64,000 nucleotides of DNA from Bremia lactucae (taxonomy: Eukaryota > Oomycota > Peronosporomycetes > Peronosporales > Peronosporaceae). The stretch lies in the NCBI RefSeq assembly GCF_004359215.1, contig NW_027152029.1, forward strand, positions 424,033-488,032, written 5' to 3'. Of the stretch, positions 42,770-53,130 are shown in pieces. Below the pieces are notes generated by a model. It did no database searches. It was not told the DNA's origin and worked only from the letters and a program-made list of their open reading frames with translations. Numbering within the stretch: position 1 is the stretch's first letter; each line of letters opens with the position of its first letter. Position numbers and translations under genes: made by a program.

Positions 42770-43860
42770 ACCCCGACCGTGTGTTGACAATTCGCCTCGA
42801 CTTTGCGATTTAGCAACAGCATCGGATCCGCGTCCTCCGCGGTTCCTAGCGCTAGGTCGATCGTTTCGCATAGTGTTTCTAGGGACTGGGCGTGGGCAAT
42901 ACACTCATAGGCGTAGTGGATCGTCTTTTGACACGATTGTTCTTTTACAATCGTTCGTAACTTAAGAAGCGAGATTTCTCGCTCTCCATACATGAGAGGT
43001 CCCTAGGTTCTGGACCTCCGTTTTCTTGTCGTCTCAGAGGACTCTTAGCTACAGAGCGGACAAAAGACTGAAGTCCACCTGTTCCGCTAAAGAGATCGCT
43101 TGGCCGAGCGACTCCAGTTCAAACCGGAACAGATGAGTTCAACAGAACTGTCTGTAGGACCTTTAATAAACATAGTAACCTGTGTTTGTTCATTAAGTGG
43201 TTGACTCACGATACAACTGACCAGATATCGTGGATGCTGGGCACGCTTTCCCTGCATCAAATCCAGGACCTCGGCTTGAGCCCTGGATTCGGCGCGTGGC
43301 GGTTCAAACGTTTGCCTGAGCCGGGTCTTATAAACCTTATACGACCTAAAACCTAATGGGTCGCGAAGCTTGAGCCCCAACGCCCAAGATTTGGCACGTC
43401 CGGCTAAGTTGCACATGCCAAATTTCACTTTCGTCACATAATCACTGATTCGGCGAGCTTCAATGGCGTCGTCTAATTCGATAAACATTCTTAAAAGGGA
43501 GTCGCCATCGACTGCCTTAAACTTAAAGATTTCTGTCTTCAAGCTTTCGGGTCGACGCGGAATCGCCGGCCCGCTAGCAGCATGTAAATGCTGCCGTCTC
43601 AACAGTTCCAAGTGTTAAGCACTGTTCTCTAAACACCTCCGCCTGTTGAGAGCCTTGCTGGTGAAGCAAGGCACCTTTTCTGGGGACCGTCGAGTTCATT
43701 TTATATGAATTCGGCTATGGCCGCATGTTGTTCATCTGCGTTCAGAGTGAACAGCATGGCGGCAATTGCTGGCACGCCTACGACCGAACTCCTGCGCCTG
43801 ATCGCTCTTTATTCAATGTCACTCAAACGAGTGAAATTTTTACGCTTTGCGGGATAGCCT
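42770..43860 (-). pseudogene. gag of group B
   Basis: A 174-codon frame (43611-43087) reads MELLRRQHLHAASGPAIPRR, GDSLLRMFIELDDAIEARRI, GMCNLAGRAKSWALGLKLRD and RLRQTFEPPRAESRAQAEVL, the Retrotrans_gag domain. The zinc region KEQSCQKTIHYAYECIA lies near 42920. The Leu of IELDD is present, so this copy is not from the stop-bearing subgroup. Confidence 0.8.
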
Positions 43861-43988
43861 TCTGAGGGGCTTGAAAGCTCCCTCGGACGCCTCGACTACT
43901 TCACGTACACGACGCGCAGAGGAAGATTACAGGTAGCTAAGGAGTCTAAGGTACCAAAGGTTAGTTCCAATCCTGTAAAATAGAGAAA

Positions 43989-44629
43989 TGATGCGGAGCT
44001 ACCTTGCTCTGTAAGTCAGAGGAAGACTTATTGACTCAAAGAGTCACTTGGTTCTATATAAAAAAAAGGTTTAACAACTTGATGAGTCGTACAAGCTATT
44101 AAAGCTTAATAAAACCTAGTTTAAGGGATTCGGGGGTTCGTGGAACCAAGGAATAGCTAGTGCCCGAGAGTATGTACCTCAGAAAGGCTTCTGATCAATG
44201 CGCAAGCCTTATGAAGGCACCAGAAGCTTTACGACCAAAAGTGGAACCAAACTTTATTTACTTATTTAAATCTAAAGCCTTAATCAAGCTAATTTAAAAT
44301 AGATTTTGGCCGCCAGATTTATGTCTGGCGGCTGCCACATATGTCACCCATACTAAATGGGATGCTAGTAATTACCTATTTTTTAAGAAAAAGAAGGGGT
44401 ATTTCACCCATAAAGTAAATATAACACAAAAACAGTTCACCAACCGATGTGTGCACCCTCCCCCATCTGACTGTTGACACGTAGTGACAACATTCGCTTC
44501 ATTACCCTTTGAGGTTGAAATGTAAGCAACTAACCGTTTAGTTGTGATTTGCATTCCTTTGTTTGATGACAACAAAGCGTGAGTCACCGACTCCTAGCTG
44601 CTCCCCCGACGATGAGTTGCAGGTGGACT
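43989..44629 (-). mobile_element. Group D 3' remnant: LTR and aORF start
   Basis: A group D LTR (43989 to about 44457) lacking its last bases is followed after about 110 bp by ATG 44566 with MTTKRESPTPSCSPDDELQV, the start of the group D aORF. The frame ends at about 44630 where group C RT sequence begins. This shows the aORF sits next to the 3' LTR in group D as in the other groups. Confidence 0.7.
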
Positions 44630-45560
44630 CAGTTGAATCTCGCTGGTGCGTTTTTTTAAACCTTGGGGCATCAAAACTTCTTCATGGAATAAGCGTTTGA
44701 GCCGGTATCGTCGCCGTGTTCAGCTTATTGTAATATTGGACTACGCGCCATCCACCTGTGGTTTTATGCACACAAAAGGTCGGGCTGCAGTGAGGCGACT
44801 TGCTCTCACGTAAATGACCCACCTTGGCTCGCTTGTCGAAAAACTCATCGATATAATCGACTTTTTTTCGGCAAAGGCCATTGCCTGGTCACACAATACT
44901 TGGTGCCATGTTCTAAATCAATTTCGTTCCCGATGATCCTATCTGCTGGAGGCGGTGTGGCACTTCTTCTGAGACCTCTCGGCCGACGGCTTATACCAAG
45001 CTGTCGCTGAAGCACTGTTGAAAGATTGCTCGTCAACTAAGGCAATTTGGATTGCCTCTACCATCGTCGACGGCACCTTACTGAAAAGGGCCTGTCGCGG
45101 TGAGCCTTGCCGTAGTCCGTTCATAAACGTGGACACCGTAATGTGCTCTGGAATCGGGCCTACAGTAATGGATGCCGACAGCGAGTGCATCTCCTGCACA
45201 TACTCTTGCAGGGATCGCTTCGCCCGTCGCGCCCAAAGAAGCTTGCCTGAAGCGACACCTCGTTGTTCGGCGGTTGATAGATGGCGCGAATCTTTGTCTT
45301 AAAGATCGCCCATGAAGCGAACGCCTTAACGTCCGCCATAAGCACTGAGTAAGCCCACTCTGAGGCTTTACCGCACAAATGCGACATAGCGTACGACACC
45401 ATCCGGGTGTTATCCTCGATGAGCCGTGCCACTCCGCATTGCTCCACGGCTAACAGCCAGTGGACAGCCGTGTGCGCTGCAGTTCCATTAAACTTGGGCA
45501 AATCTATCCGAATGGGCCTCGGCTGATGCGGGCGGGCGTAGATTATTTCAGCAGTCCTGT
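44630..45560 (-). pseudogene. gag of group C fused to an RT fragment
   Basis: KFNGTAAHTAVHWLLAVEQC, MSHLCGKASEWAYSVLMADV and KIRAIYQPPNNEVSLQASF (45501-45230) form the gag capsid, then after a frameshift PEHITVSTFMNGLRQGSPRQ and VEAIQIALVDEQSF (to about 45020). HGTKYCVTRQWPLPKK near 44880-44930 is the RT start. PQGLKNAPARF-like sequence ends the fragment near 44640. Confidence 0.75.
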
Positions 45561-45925
45561 TGAGAGCCCCGCTCCAAGTTTGCTCACGCCTAAGCTCATC
45601 CTAATATCTTGGTGACAACCTGGCCGCAGTATGACTCTGTGCCTCGGACGTGGCCCTACGCTGTCCGAGAACGAACGCCTCCAAATGCCCCAACTGAGCA
45701 ACATGCTGCTCAGAGGACTGCTCAAGAGCCTGGCCAGGGCTTGACCACCAAGTCCCTGCGCCAAGTGCTCTGCCACCTGCCGATGATGTTCGGAGAGGTG
45801 TGGGAAATGAGCTTAATCAAAATTTAGGCTCATCTTCACTGATACGCTCTGAGAGACGGGTCGTGGGAAGGCTACTAGGGCTACCTAGTCTAGGCGGGCG
45901 CTACTTAAAGCTGCCACGAACTATT

Positions 45926-46847
45926 TGACACACACCCTCTGAGCACAAATGAGGAAGCATTTAACCGTTTTCTTTCACTTAGAGTGAGGTAGTTGGTGGG
46001 CGCTAAGCGACATCACCCATCGAATTAGAAACTTTAGTTTAAGTTACGTCACGGGAGTGGTAATCCATCTCCACGTGCGACTTATGAACTAAGAAGTAGT
46101 TTGTAGATTAATTTATATTTAATCGTATAAAATACAAATACCTATTTTACCAATCATAAATGCCATCTCTGTAGATATGCAGTGATATGTATTGTGAGCG
46201 TATTATTTTAAATACCTCGTATCTTGGATGACGCTAGCCGTCATCACGGATGACGCTACGCGTTATCCCTTCCAATGTGAATGCACCTATCTGCATCACA
46301 TACACAAGAGTGGGTCACAATGAAAATCACACCCAAGTGGTGGGTCTAAACACTTCACTTAAGCAATTGACCATCCCCTTAATGTAAGGGGTGTATCATT
46401 ACATGAAATTAACACTTAAAGGTTGCTAATTAATGTGTTATCTATAAGGTAGATAATATTTGAGGAATATTACTTTACGTAATAATATTCGGAAAGCTTA
46501 TTTATTGGTAGATATAGGCCATTATATTTACTTTCTCCGCGGTCACTCAGCGCTGGACGCGCGATGAGAGAGGCAGATAAGATTTTATTACACGTTTTGT
46601 ATTAGTTTATAATTTAGTAAGTTTTAAATAGATAGAAACAGAAGAACTTAATTATATTAAAAACAGTTTACTTTTAACCCTCTTATAAGCAAGTGTTTGA
46701 AAGACTAGTGTACGTGAAGTGACGTGAGTCACCAATCGCACTAAAGCAGTGCGAGGTGGACTTGTAGTGAAGCAGTATAAGTCGGCAGTGCCCCGTTACA
46801 CTACTTAACGAGGATTGTGTAACATAGGGAAACTTTAGCTCGTTACA
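45926..46847 (-). repeat. LTR of group C, interrupted
   Basis: Starts TGACACACACCCTC and ends TTTAGCTCGTTACA on the plus strand. It aligns throughout with 59050-59326 and 59327-59826. The group A LTR 46383-46800 interrupts it near its outer end. It ends 182 bp from the GatA stop codon. Confidence 0.88.
46383..46800 (+). repeat. Solo group A LTR nested in the group C LTR
   Basis: TGTAAGGGGTGTATC to GTGCCCCGTTACA matches the LTR at 2215-2659. Both flanks continue the group C LTR (CCATCCCCTTAA before, CTTAACGAGGATTG after). No clean target duplication was seen. Confidence 0.88.
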
Positions 46848-47028
46848 ATTCGAGTGGCATAGCTTGTAGTTGAAAATAGGAGTAGAAATGAATGTTACGC
46901 TTTCAGATTGACGACAGGATGCATTTAAATTTTTATGCGTTCTGAGTGGCTATATGTCGCGGAGTGTGCAAAAAGCAAAGTTTTTAATAAAAGTATCGGA
47001 AGATCGGATCAATCACTTTGTTGAATTG
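46848..47028. other. Region downstream of GatA
   Basis: Short AT-rich sequence between the group C LTR and the GatA stop. It would hold the GatA 3' UTR. Confidence 0.5.
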
Positions 47029-49048
47029 TTATCTGTCTATTGTATACACACGTGCAGGGACTTGCCGACTAAAATTAGCCCGCTGCTCCAAAGCTTGCGC
47101 TACCATTAGCAATCGCTCTTCTCCGTTGCGACCACTCATTAGCTGCAGTCCGAGAGGATAGTCACCATTGCTCGTGAGTGCTGCTGGAACAGAAATAGAT
47201 GGCACACCGGCCATACTGGATGGCACTGTCATAACGTCGTTAAGGTACATGCTGACTGGGTCAATCTTCGCTAGTTTGTTCTGAACAGGAAATGGACCAG
47301 AGGGCGTCGTAGGAGCCAGCAAGACATCAACACCTTGCTCTTGGAATACTCGCCGGAAATCGAGTCGAATACGCTGGCGAAGTATCACACTTCTCTCATA
47401 GTAGTCGCTTATGCCCCCAGCGGACAATACAAACGTCCCAGAAAGAATTCGGCGCTGGAGTAAAAATTGCAGTCACAACCTACTTTGCCACTTTGAGCTC
47501 AGATCTCATTTAATATGCCTACCTGAACTTCTTCTCCAAATCCCTCTGCTCGTGTCCTAGAATACAAGTCATGTAAGGCGTCAGATTGATTCGTTTGATG
47601 ACCTAACGTGATCCTCTTGGCCCTAAAGCAAACACACACTCAGATGAATTAGTTTTTACCAAAGGTGAAATGGACTCTTGAATTTACAAGCTCACCTGTA
47701 ACCGTAACGCACACCGTCATAACGAGACAAATTCGAAGATGCTTCCGCGCACGCTAAGATGTAATACGCGGAAATGCACGCTTTGGTAGTCGGCAGGGAC
47801 ACACTAACAACTTGAGCTCCTGCCTCACGAAGCCATGAGATGCCTTCATCCCACACCCTCAGAATGTCCTCGGGAAGCTCTTCAACAAAGTATTCCATCG
47901 GAACGCCCACCCGAAATCCAGATAGGTCGACTTGCTGAGATCGCTGAGCGGTCTCGACCGTATCAAGGCACTATCAGTAGAAACATGAATATTCCATCGC
48001 GAATAAAAGTCAAGAATCACCACAAACCCAATTTTTAGGCACTGCGTCGGTTATGCAGGTCGAGTCCATGTGATCAGGACCAGCAATAGCTTGTAGCACG
48101 ACAGCAGCATCACTGTGGATGACAATTCGACAAATTTGATGCATATAAATAATCATTCTCACCAGCACTCACCCAACAGATTTGGCAAAAATACCAGGTG
48201 TATCCAATGAGCTCGCGTACGAAATCATGCCGTGGCGTGACACACGACCATACGATGGCTTAAGTCCAACAAGGCCGCAATATGCAGCAGGCTAGCACCG
48301 TGAACAGAAGTCTACATTACAAAAGCCAAAAGCCATAATATCGAATATTCATAGCGTTGCCAACCTGGCGTACTGAGCCACCCGTATCCGATCCCAACGT
48401 CGCAAAGCAGCATCCTGATACCACTGCAGCTGCGCTACCACCTGAACTTCCACCGGCTACTACCGCATCATCCCCCAGATTTTTTGACCAAGGATTAATG
48501 GTGGTACCAAAAATAGAGTAAAGGGTGCCGGATCCCATGCCAAATTCGTCCATATTAAGCTTGCCAAGAGGGACGGCTCCCTGCTTCAGAAGTCGTTGAG
48601 TAGCTGTCGACTCATAAGGAGCAACAAAGTTCTCGAGAATTTTGGAGCAGGCTGTAGTAGGCATATTTTTCATGCAGAAATTGTCCTTAATACCAATAGG
48701 AATACCGTCGAGGAGGCCAAGTGTCTGGCCGGCAGCGCGGCGCTTATCAGACGCTTTGGCAAGCTGAAGCGCTTTCTCAAAATCCGTAGACACAAACATA
48801 TTATAAGCTCGTGTATTTTCCACCTGCTTAATGCAGGCTTGTGCGAGCTCCACGGCCGAGACGTCGCCCGAGGCAAGCGACTTTGATGTGAATAGTAGCG
48901 TTTTGGTGCACCAGTCGCTGACGCTACGATTGATTAAGATGCACCATGACCGTTTCGATCTTAGCCTTATTGAGTTAGAAGACTGTAGTGGTCTCAAAGC
49001 GCAGCTGCTTTTTAGCTCTGTACGGACTCCGATGTCCCTTTGCATCAT
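47029..49048 (-). CDS. gatA: Glutamyl-tRNA(Gln) amidotransferase subunit A, six exons
   Basis: The amidase subunit of the complex that converts Glu-tRNA(Gln) to Gln-tRNA(Gln), probably mitochondrial in a eukaryote. Exons on the minus strand: 49048-48365, 48291-48173, 48112-48028, 47970-47696, 47622-47523 and 47454-47029, with GT-AG introns of 57-73 bp. The product is about 562 residues, near the family size. The amidase signature is complete: [10 protein letters not shown] (Lys near 121), [14 protein letters not shown] (cis-Ser near 201) and [10 protein letters not shown] (nucleophile Ser near 225). Later blocks are [20 protein letters not shown] and [13 protein letters not shown]. The first 40 or so residues are Arg/Ser-rich and lack acids, fitting a mitochondrial presequence. 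The exon 3 donor (GTTTGT) is the least certain junction. Confidence 0.92.
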
Positions 49049-49313
49049 GTCACGGCAGAGGAATCGTTAACCAACAGGCATGAACCGACGTATTTTTTTT
49101 CAATTAAATGCGTTTTAACAAATCACAACACTCAAGCATAATGGATATTGGCCAATGTAAAAGGATTTCTTGATCGATTGGTCGAGCGTCTTTTTGGGGC
49201 TACAGACGCTACCACCCAACCCATTATTCCATCGAAAGAAGGCCGGAAAAGGTTTGTCAGCGCCATGAAGGTGGACAACCCAGACGTACTTATATACTCT
49301 TGTAAGTGTTCAG
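49049..49313. other. Divergent GatA / eL28 intergenic region with a coding-like frame
   Basis: 265 bp between two divergent start codons, so both promoters should lie here. On the plus strand a frame without ATG (about 49150-49320) reads GFLDRLVERLFGATDATTQP, then RKRFVSAMKVDNPDVLIYSC, with GTAAGT directly after. I do not recognise it. It may be a relict exon or chance. Confidence 0.45.
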
Positions 49314-49801
49314 ATGTCGAGTGATACCCTCACGTGGCTGCTAACCAAGAAAACCTCGTCTTTTCTCGTGAAACGCAATGGCAACGATTTTGCGCGCGAG
49401 AAGTTTAATTTGATGAATCTCAACTGCCGCAAGTATTCGGGCCTAGCTTCGAACAAGGGCGTTGACATTTTACTCTCGGACAAAAAGTTGTCCTTAACGA
49501 CCAAAATTCAGAAAGCTTCAAAGAAGCCGCTCAAAGCCATGCAAGTCGTGCCCCTTCGCAAGGGCGCCCGCGGTGGTGCCAACACTATCCGTGCCAACAT
49601 ATCTCGTAACTTCTACCGCCGTGACTTGAAGAAGGCTGCCTTGGCAAAGTGGTCGCGTCTGTCTACGGTTGCTAAAGTCGAGAAAGGTGCGTTGATATTT
49701 ACATGACTTGTCTTACAAAGCCTGCCAATCCAATTTAATCTTGATTTTTCATAGGCGTCCTCCAAAAGAAAGCTATTCGGAGCCGTCGCATTAAGGCATA
49801 A
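49314..49801 (+). CDS. RPL28: 60S ribosomal protein eL28 (L28e family)
   Basis: Two exons, 49314-49686 and 49755-49801, are joined across a 68-bp GT-AG intron. The product is 139 residues, the usual eL28 size. The N-terminus MSSDTLTWLLTKKTSSFLVK and the motif NCRKYSGLASNKGVDI match the conserved start of the family (W..V.....FLVKR...., F..EP.NL...NS.KYSGL). The C-terminus is strongly basic, with FYRRDLKKAALAKWSRLSTV and the second exon giving KKAIRSRRIKA. It is a structural protein of the large cytosolic ribosomal subunit. It diverges from GatA. Confidence 0.93.
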
Positions 49802-50663
49802 GCACAATAACTGGTCGCTCGACGCCTTAAGGTCAGCAAACTCTTGGAAATAATGACTGGAAATAGAAGTGTAGGTCTGCGACTTAATTTCTTCATCCAC
49901 TGAATAAATAATTGTTTGAGAGGGGCGTCCACATAATTGTAGTGCTGTGTTGCATGCATGAGTTCATATAAAGTAGGCTTGGATTACATATGATACTAGT
50001 CGCAGGCCAAAAGTTTTTCAATGCCGTTCCTTCGGTTGTTGTATTAGCCAATGATCATAAGCTGCGGAGCACTAAGACTTTTCGTAAGTTTAAAGGTGTT
50101 TACCTGCCATGAAGTAATTGCTGATGACTAGTTCTGTGAAGGCCATGCTATCCTTATCGTTCTTTTATGAGTCGCTGGCGGAGTTGTTTCGTTATAGACA
50201 TTTTAATTTGTGAAAATTTTGAAACTGTCTGGAAAGGAGCCGCCATTGTGCAGGTGATAGTGTGGCTTTTGAAGTAAAGATAGATCATTTCCTTTGATCT
50301 TAGTTTTCGCTCATACCTAGCCGAAGTCCCACTGCTGTCACTTGACAACGTGGAGTCTAAAGTGTCTCCATACGACCTGATCGAGCACTTTTGAGAAACA
50401 ATACATTTCTTGCTAGGACACAAAAGATCTTCACCACTCGCATCTTCATTCATAACAACCAGCTCGCTATTTAACGATCACGCAGCACTTCAGCATCTGT
50501 TACATGGCAAAGGCTTTGATGGTTGTCTATTAGAGGCAAATGTCTACCGTACATAATGATCAAGGTGTCAGCTTAGGCTTAAGGCAGGCGAGACTGCAGC
50601 GAAATGCAGTAAAGAAGGAATCTTGCGCATAACGTATAATAATATAATCAAAAAGATGCGTTC
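49802..50663. other. Intergenic region with one doubtful minus-strand ORF
   Basis: A minus-strand ORF starts at ATG 50453 and ends at 50154 (99 codons): Ser-rich at first (STLSSDSSGTSARYERKLRS), then basic. No family was recognised and no supporting feature is visible. The rest holds nothing clear. Confidence 0.35.
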
Positions 50664-51265
50664 ATGAGTGCTATACCGATAATTAAATGCTCGGTAGATC
50701 TTGAAAATATCGACTTCCACGAGACCTCCTTACATGATGGGGTTGAGACTTATTATTCTGTAGGCAGTTATCATGCTCTGCAGTCAACCGAGGGACCACG
50801 AACGGCGAGGTCAGTCTGGATGATGATGTCGATAGGCGGCCAGATGTGATGGATGGGGAAGCTAGTTCTAACGATTTTATTAGTCTCCAAATGTTGCCAA
50901 CGTCATATCATAGATTCCTCACAATCCTCGCCTCTGTCAACGCCACAACCGATCCTACATTCCAGTTTCTAATGATATCCGCTTCCTATGACATGATTGT
51001 AAAGGCAAATATTTGCCACCAAATCATGTGGCTTAATATCAAATTAAGGACACACTTCAAGCGCCTCATGCGTCTTCATCAGCTTAATCACTCTAGAACA
51101 AAACTTGCAAAGGTCTCTTCCCTAATAGGACCGATCTCAAACTTATTCTGCTCACTATTAGCAAGCTTCTCGCAAATGCGTTGCCTCAAGCGTCAGAGAA
51201 CTCATCTCCGACCATCCTGGCGCAATTTCGTTCGACTTGTCAGCAAAAGCGGTAGCTGTACTTAG
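50664..51265 (+). CDS. Hypothetical ORF pair, doubtful
   Basis: One frame starts MSAIPIIKCSVDLENIDFHE at an ATG at 50664 and stops at 50849. A second frame is open from about 50747 to 51265 (SLDDDVDRRPDVMDGEASSN, then FISLQMLPTSYHRFLTILAS). They could be exons of one gene or a frameshifted gene, but I could not find a convincing junction. The second frame overlaps the last bases of the convergent CENP-X gene. No domain was recognised. Confidence 0.3.
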
Positions 51266-51582
51266 AAGTCTAAAAGCAATTGCGCCAGGATCTGCTCAAT
51301 GTGCTGTGGCTCCACCGTCTCACTATCATCGACCATTGCTTCCATCTGTGCGCGGCGACAGGCCTCGATCACAAATAGTCGCAGCATCTCGGCGCTGAGC
51401 TTCACGGCGTCCGCATGAATTTTGCGCACGCTGGCGGCATTGACCAAGGGTTCAAAGTCAATAAGGTCCTCCTTTTCACTGCTGTCACTATCGACGACGT
51501 CTGTAGCATTGGCTGCGTTGGCTGCCCAAGTGGATTGAAAGAGCTGCTCCACCAGCCCAAGCTTGAAGGTTGGCGGTGACAT
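51262..51582 (-). CDS. Centromere protein X / MHF2-like histone-fold protein
   Basis: A single 106-residue frame from ATG 51582. The C-terminal 60 residues follow the CENP-X histone fold: KIHADAVKLSAEMLRLFVIE, ACRRAQMEAMVDDSETVEPQ and HIEQILAQLLLDF, ending with the Q-L-L-L-D-F tail typical of the family. The protein pairs with CENP-S (MHF1) at kinetochores and at stalled forks with FANCM. It is longer than animal CENP-X (about 80 residues) because of an acidic insert around residues 28-45. A TTCACTTT element (minus strand, 51600-51593) lies just upstream of the start. Confidence 0.85.
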   Translation of the reverse strand: MSPPTFKLGLVEQLFQSTWAANAANATDVVDSDSSEKEDLIDFEPLVNAASVRKIHADAVKLSAEMLRLFVIEACRRAQMEAMVDDSETVEPQHIEQILAQLLLDF

Positions 51583-51645
51583 GTTTACTTAAAAAGTGAA
51601 AATGATGATATAATCCTGCGCGTCTATATTTGTCATTTCTAAATT
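51583..51645. promoter_or_regulatory. 63-bp divergent promoter region
   Basis: CENP-X and ribokinase start codons are 63 bp apart in opposite directions. TTCACTTT (minus strand, 51600-51593) fits the oomycete Inr consensus YTCANTYY. GTCATTTCT at 51632-51640 is a near match on the plus strand, six bases before the ribokinase ATG. Two transcription starts may share this short region. Confidence 0.55.
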
Positions 51646-52623
51646 ATGCCACAAGCACGGAAGCGTATCTTGGTGATCGGCTCAGTGAATACAGACATTA
51701 TCGTGGAAATAGATCGCATGCCTGCGCGTGGCGAGACAGTTTCCACGCCTAGGGACGATACGGGCCGTTTTAGCCCTGGAGGGAAGGGCAACAATCAAGC
51801 AGCAGCAGTTGGCAAGATAATTGGCACCAATCACCCGTCGCTATGCGCCATATTTGCTGGTCAATTCGGCAATGATACGCACGGAAAGGTACTTGAGAGT
51901 GCTTTGCAAAGATGTGGAGTGGAAACAACGCTGGCTGGTCACCCAATCTGCCCGTCGGGTCAGGCATTCGTCTTCGTGTACCCAGATGGCGATAACTCCA
52001 TTGTAATCGTCGGCGGCGCCAACCGCACGTGGCCCGAGCAGCTTCCCACTGCTTTAACGGATGCGATCAAGTCGGCTGCCATTGTTTTGCTGCAATGTGA
52101 AATTCCTTCGCGTGTAAACTCAATAATTGCAAAAATCGCTGCTGAGGCAAACGTTCCTATTATGTGGGATACAGGGGGCGATGATGTCTCGATACCTTCT
52201 GATATCCTGCCGCTGCTGACTTATGTTTGTCCTAACGAAACAGAATTGTCGCGTTTGACCAAGCGCGAGATCAATAACATGGATGACGCCATTGCCGCTG
52301 CGCAGTACCTGCAGGAACTTGGCGCTAAGAATGTCATTGTTACATTAGGTTCAGAAGGCTCTGTGTTCGTTCCTGTGGATAATCCGAATATTGTGCGCCA
52401 GAAGTGCTTCAAGATAGAGAAAGTTGTTGACACAACCGGTGCTGGAGACTGCTATCGAGGCGCATTTGCAGTAGCGCTTGCTGAAGGTCGGCAAGTACAG
52501 GAGTGTTTGATTCGCGCATCTGCTGCGAGCGCCTTGTGCGTACAACGCGTGGGCGCACTTCCGAGCATGCCAACTGGTGATGAAGTTTTAGCTTTTCTAC
52601 GGCTGCTGGGATTGGAATCATAG
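51646..52623 (+). CDS. RBKS: Ribokinase (PfkB family)
   Basis: A 325-residue intronless frame that phosphorylates ribose to ribose 5-phosphate. The family blocks are present: VIGSVNTDIIVEIDRMPARG (N-terminal strand and substrate loop, about 10-29), SPGGKGNNQAAAVGK (about 43-57; the usual form is GGKGANQA), VCPNETEL near 194, TLGSEGS near 233, and DTTGAGDCYRGAF (262-274), which holds the catalytic Asp268 and the anion hole. The Tyr after Asp-Cys replaces the more common Phe. The length is typical. It diverges from CENP-X. Confidence in the ribokinase subfamily is high, though other PfkB sugar kinases share most blocks. Confidence 0.93.
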   Translation: MPQARKRILVIGSVNTDIIVEIDRMPARGETVSTPRDDTGRFSPGGKGNNQAAAVGKIIGTNHPSLCAIFAGQFGNDTHGKVLESALQRCGVETTLAGHPICPSGQAFVFVYPDGDNSIVIVGGANRTWPEQLPTALTDAIKSAAIVLLQCEIPSRVNSIIAKIAAEANVPIMWDTGGDDVSIPSDILPLLTYVCPNETELSRLTKREINNMDDAIAAAQYLQELGAKNVIVTLGSEGSVFVPVDNPNIVRQKCFKIEKVVDTTGAGDCYRGAFAVALAEGRQVQECLIRASAASALCVQRVGALPSMPTGDEVLAFLRLLGLES

Positions 52624-53111
52624 TTATTTGTGGATGCGTATGCGGACCAGTTGACAGAAGTAGTACTCCGTGTCTTTTCGGTATCAAAGATTTAAAAAAT
52701 TATAAATATGTCTACTGAATGTGTCAATATTTTCGTATGTATGTATTCTGTTTTATCAGCTTCAATTATAAAAGATGGATTTCCCGAGCAGTGTCAAGTG
52801 AACATCCACAGTGCTTCACAACATATATCATATTTTAAGAAGAAAAGTTTAAGATACACGATTAAGCTTTCATCCGGGCTAATTGCGTATTTAGCTATAT
52901 GCGATTATGTTAAGGTGCCTTTTTTTGAATGATGGAATTTTAATGACACGATAGATCGAGGTCGACTAGTGATGGAATGAGTTGCCATTTGACCGTTTTA
53001 AGATGTAATTGCATCGACATGCTCATACACGACAAGCTTTCCTTCAATCACATCACAGCGAAGTCGTTAAAACAATTTATTTGCGTACCAGTAGCAAGCA
53101 TCACGACACTC
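52624..53111. other. Gene-free stretch
   Basis: AT-rich region between ribokinase and the protease. The short ORFs at 52708-52932 and 52977-53195 look like chance frames. Confidence 0.5.
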
Positions 53112-53119
53112 TTCAATTT
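53112..53119 (+). promoter_or_regulatory. Inr-like element of the protease gene
   Basis: TTCAATTT is an exact match to the oomycete Inr consensus YTCANTYY, 12 bases before the start codon. Confidence 0.5.
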
Positions 53120-53130
53120 ACTACATCAAT

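Larger units (their letters stand above)
41976..43988 (-). mobile_element. 5' half of a group B element, minus strand
   Basis: A short LTR end (about 43870-43985), gag (43860-42770), an inverted protease segment (42294-42766) and the region after protease (42050-42293). The LTR is cut by a group D LTR at 43989. The pol part is missing at the copia boundary. Confidence 0.75.
44630..46847 (-). mobile_element. Group C remnant: LTR, gag and RT fragment
   Basis: Right to left: LTR (45926-46847, with a nested LTR), gag (45830-44980), and a short RT N-terminal fragment joined directly to gag. Protease is missing. Confidence 0.8.

Noticed and set aside
46378..46808. CTTAA on both sides of the nested group A LTR as a target duplication
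   Set aside because: The right CTTAA begins three bases after the LTR end, and CTTAA occurs naturally at both places in the uninterrupted group C LTR (59.77 kb).
48596..49070. Plus-strand ORFs of 96 and 79 codons
   Set aside because: They are shadows on the strand opposite GatA exon 1, which carries the full amidase signature.
52221..52687. Minus-strand ORFs of 64-92 codons over ribokinase
   Set aside because: Antisense shadows of a complete PfkB coding sequence.
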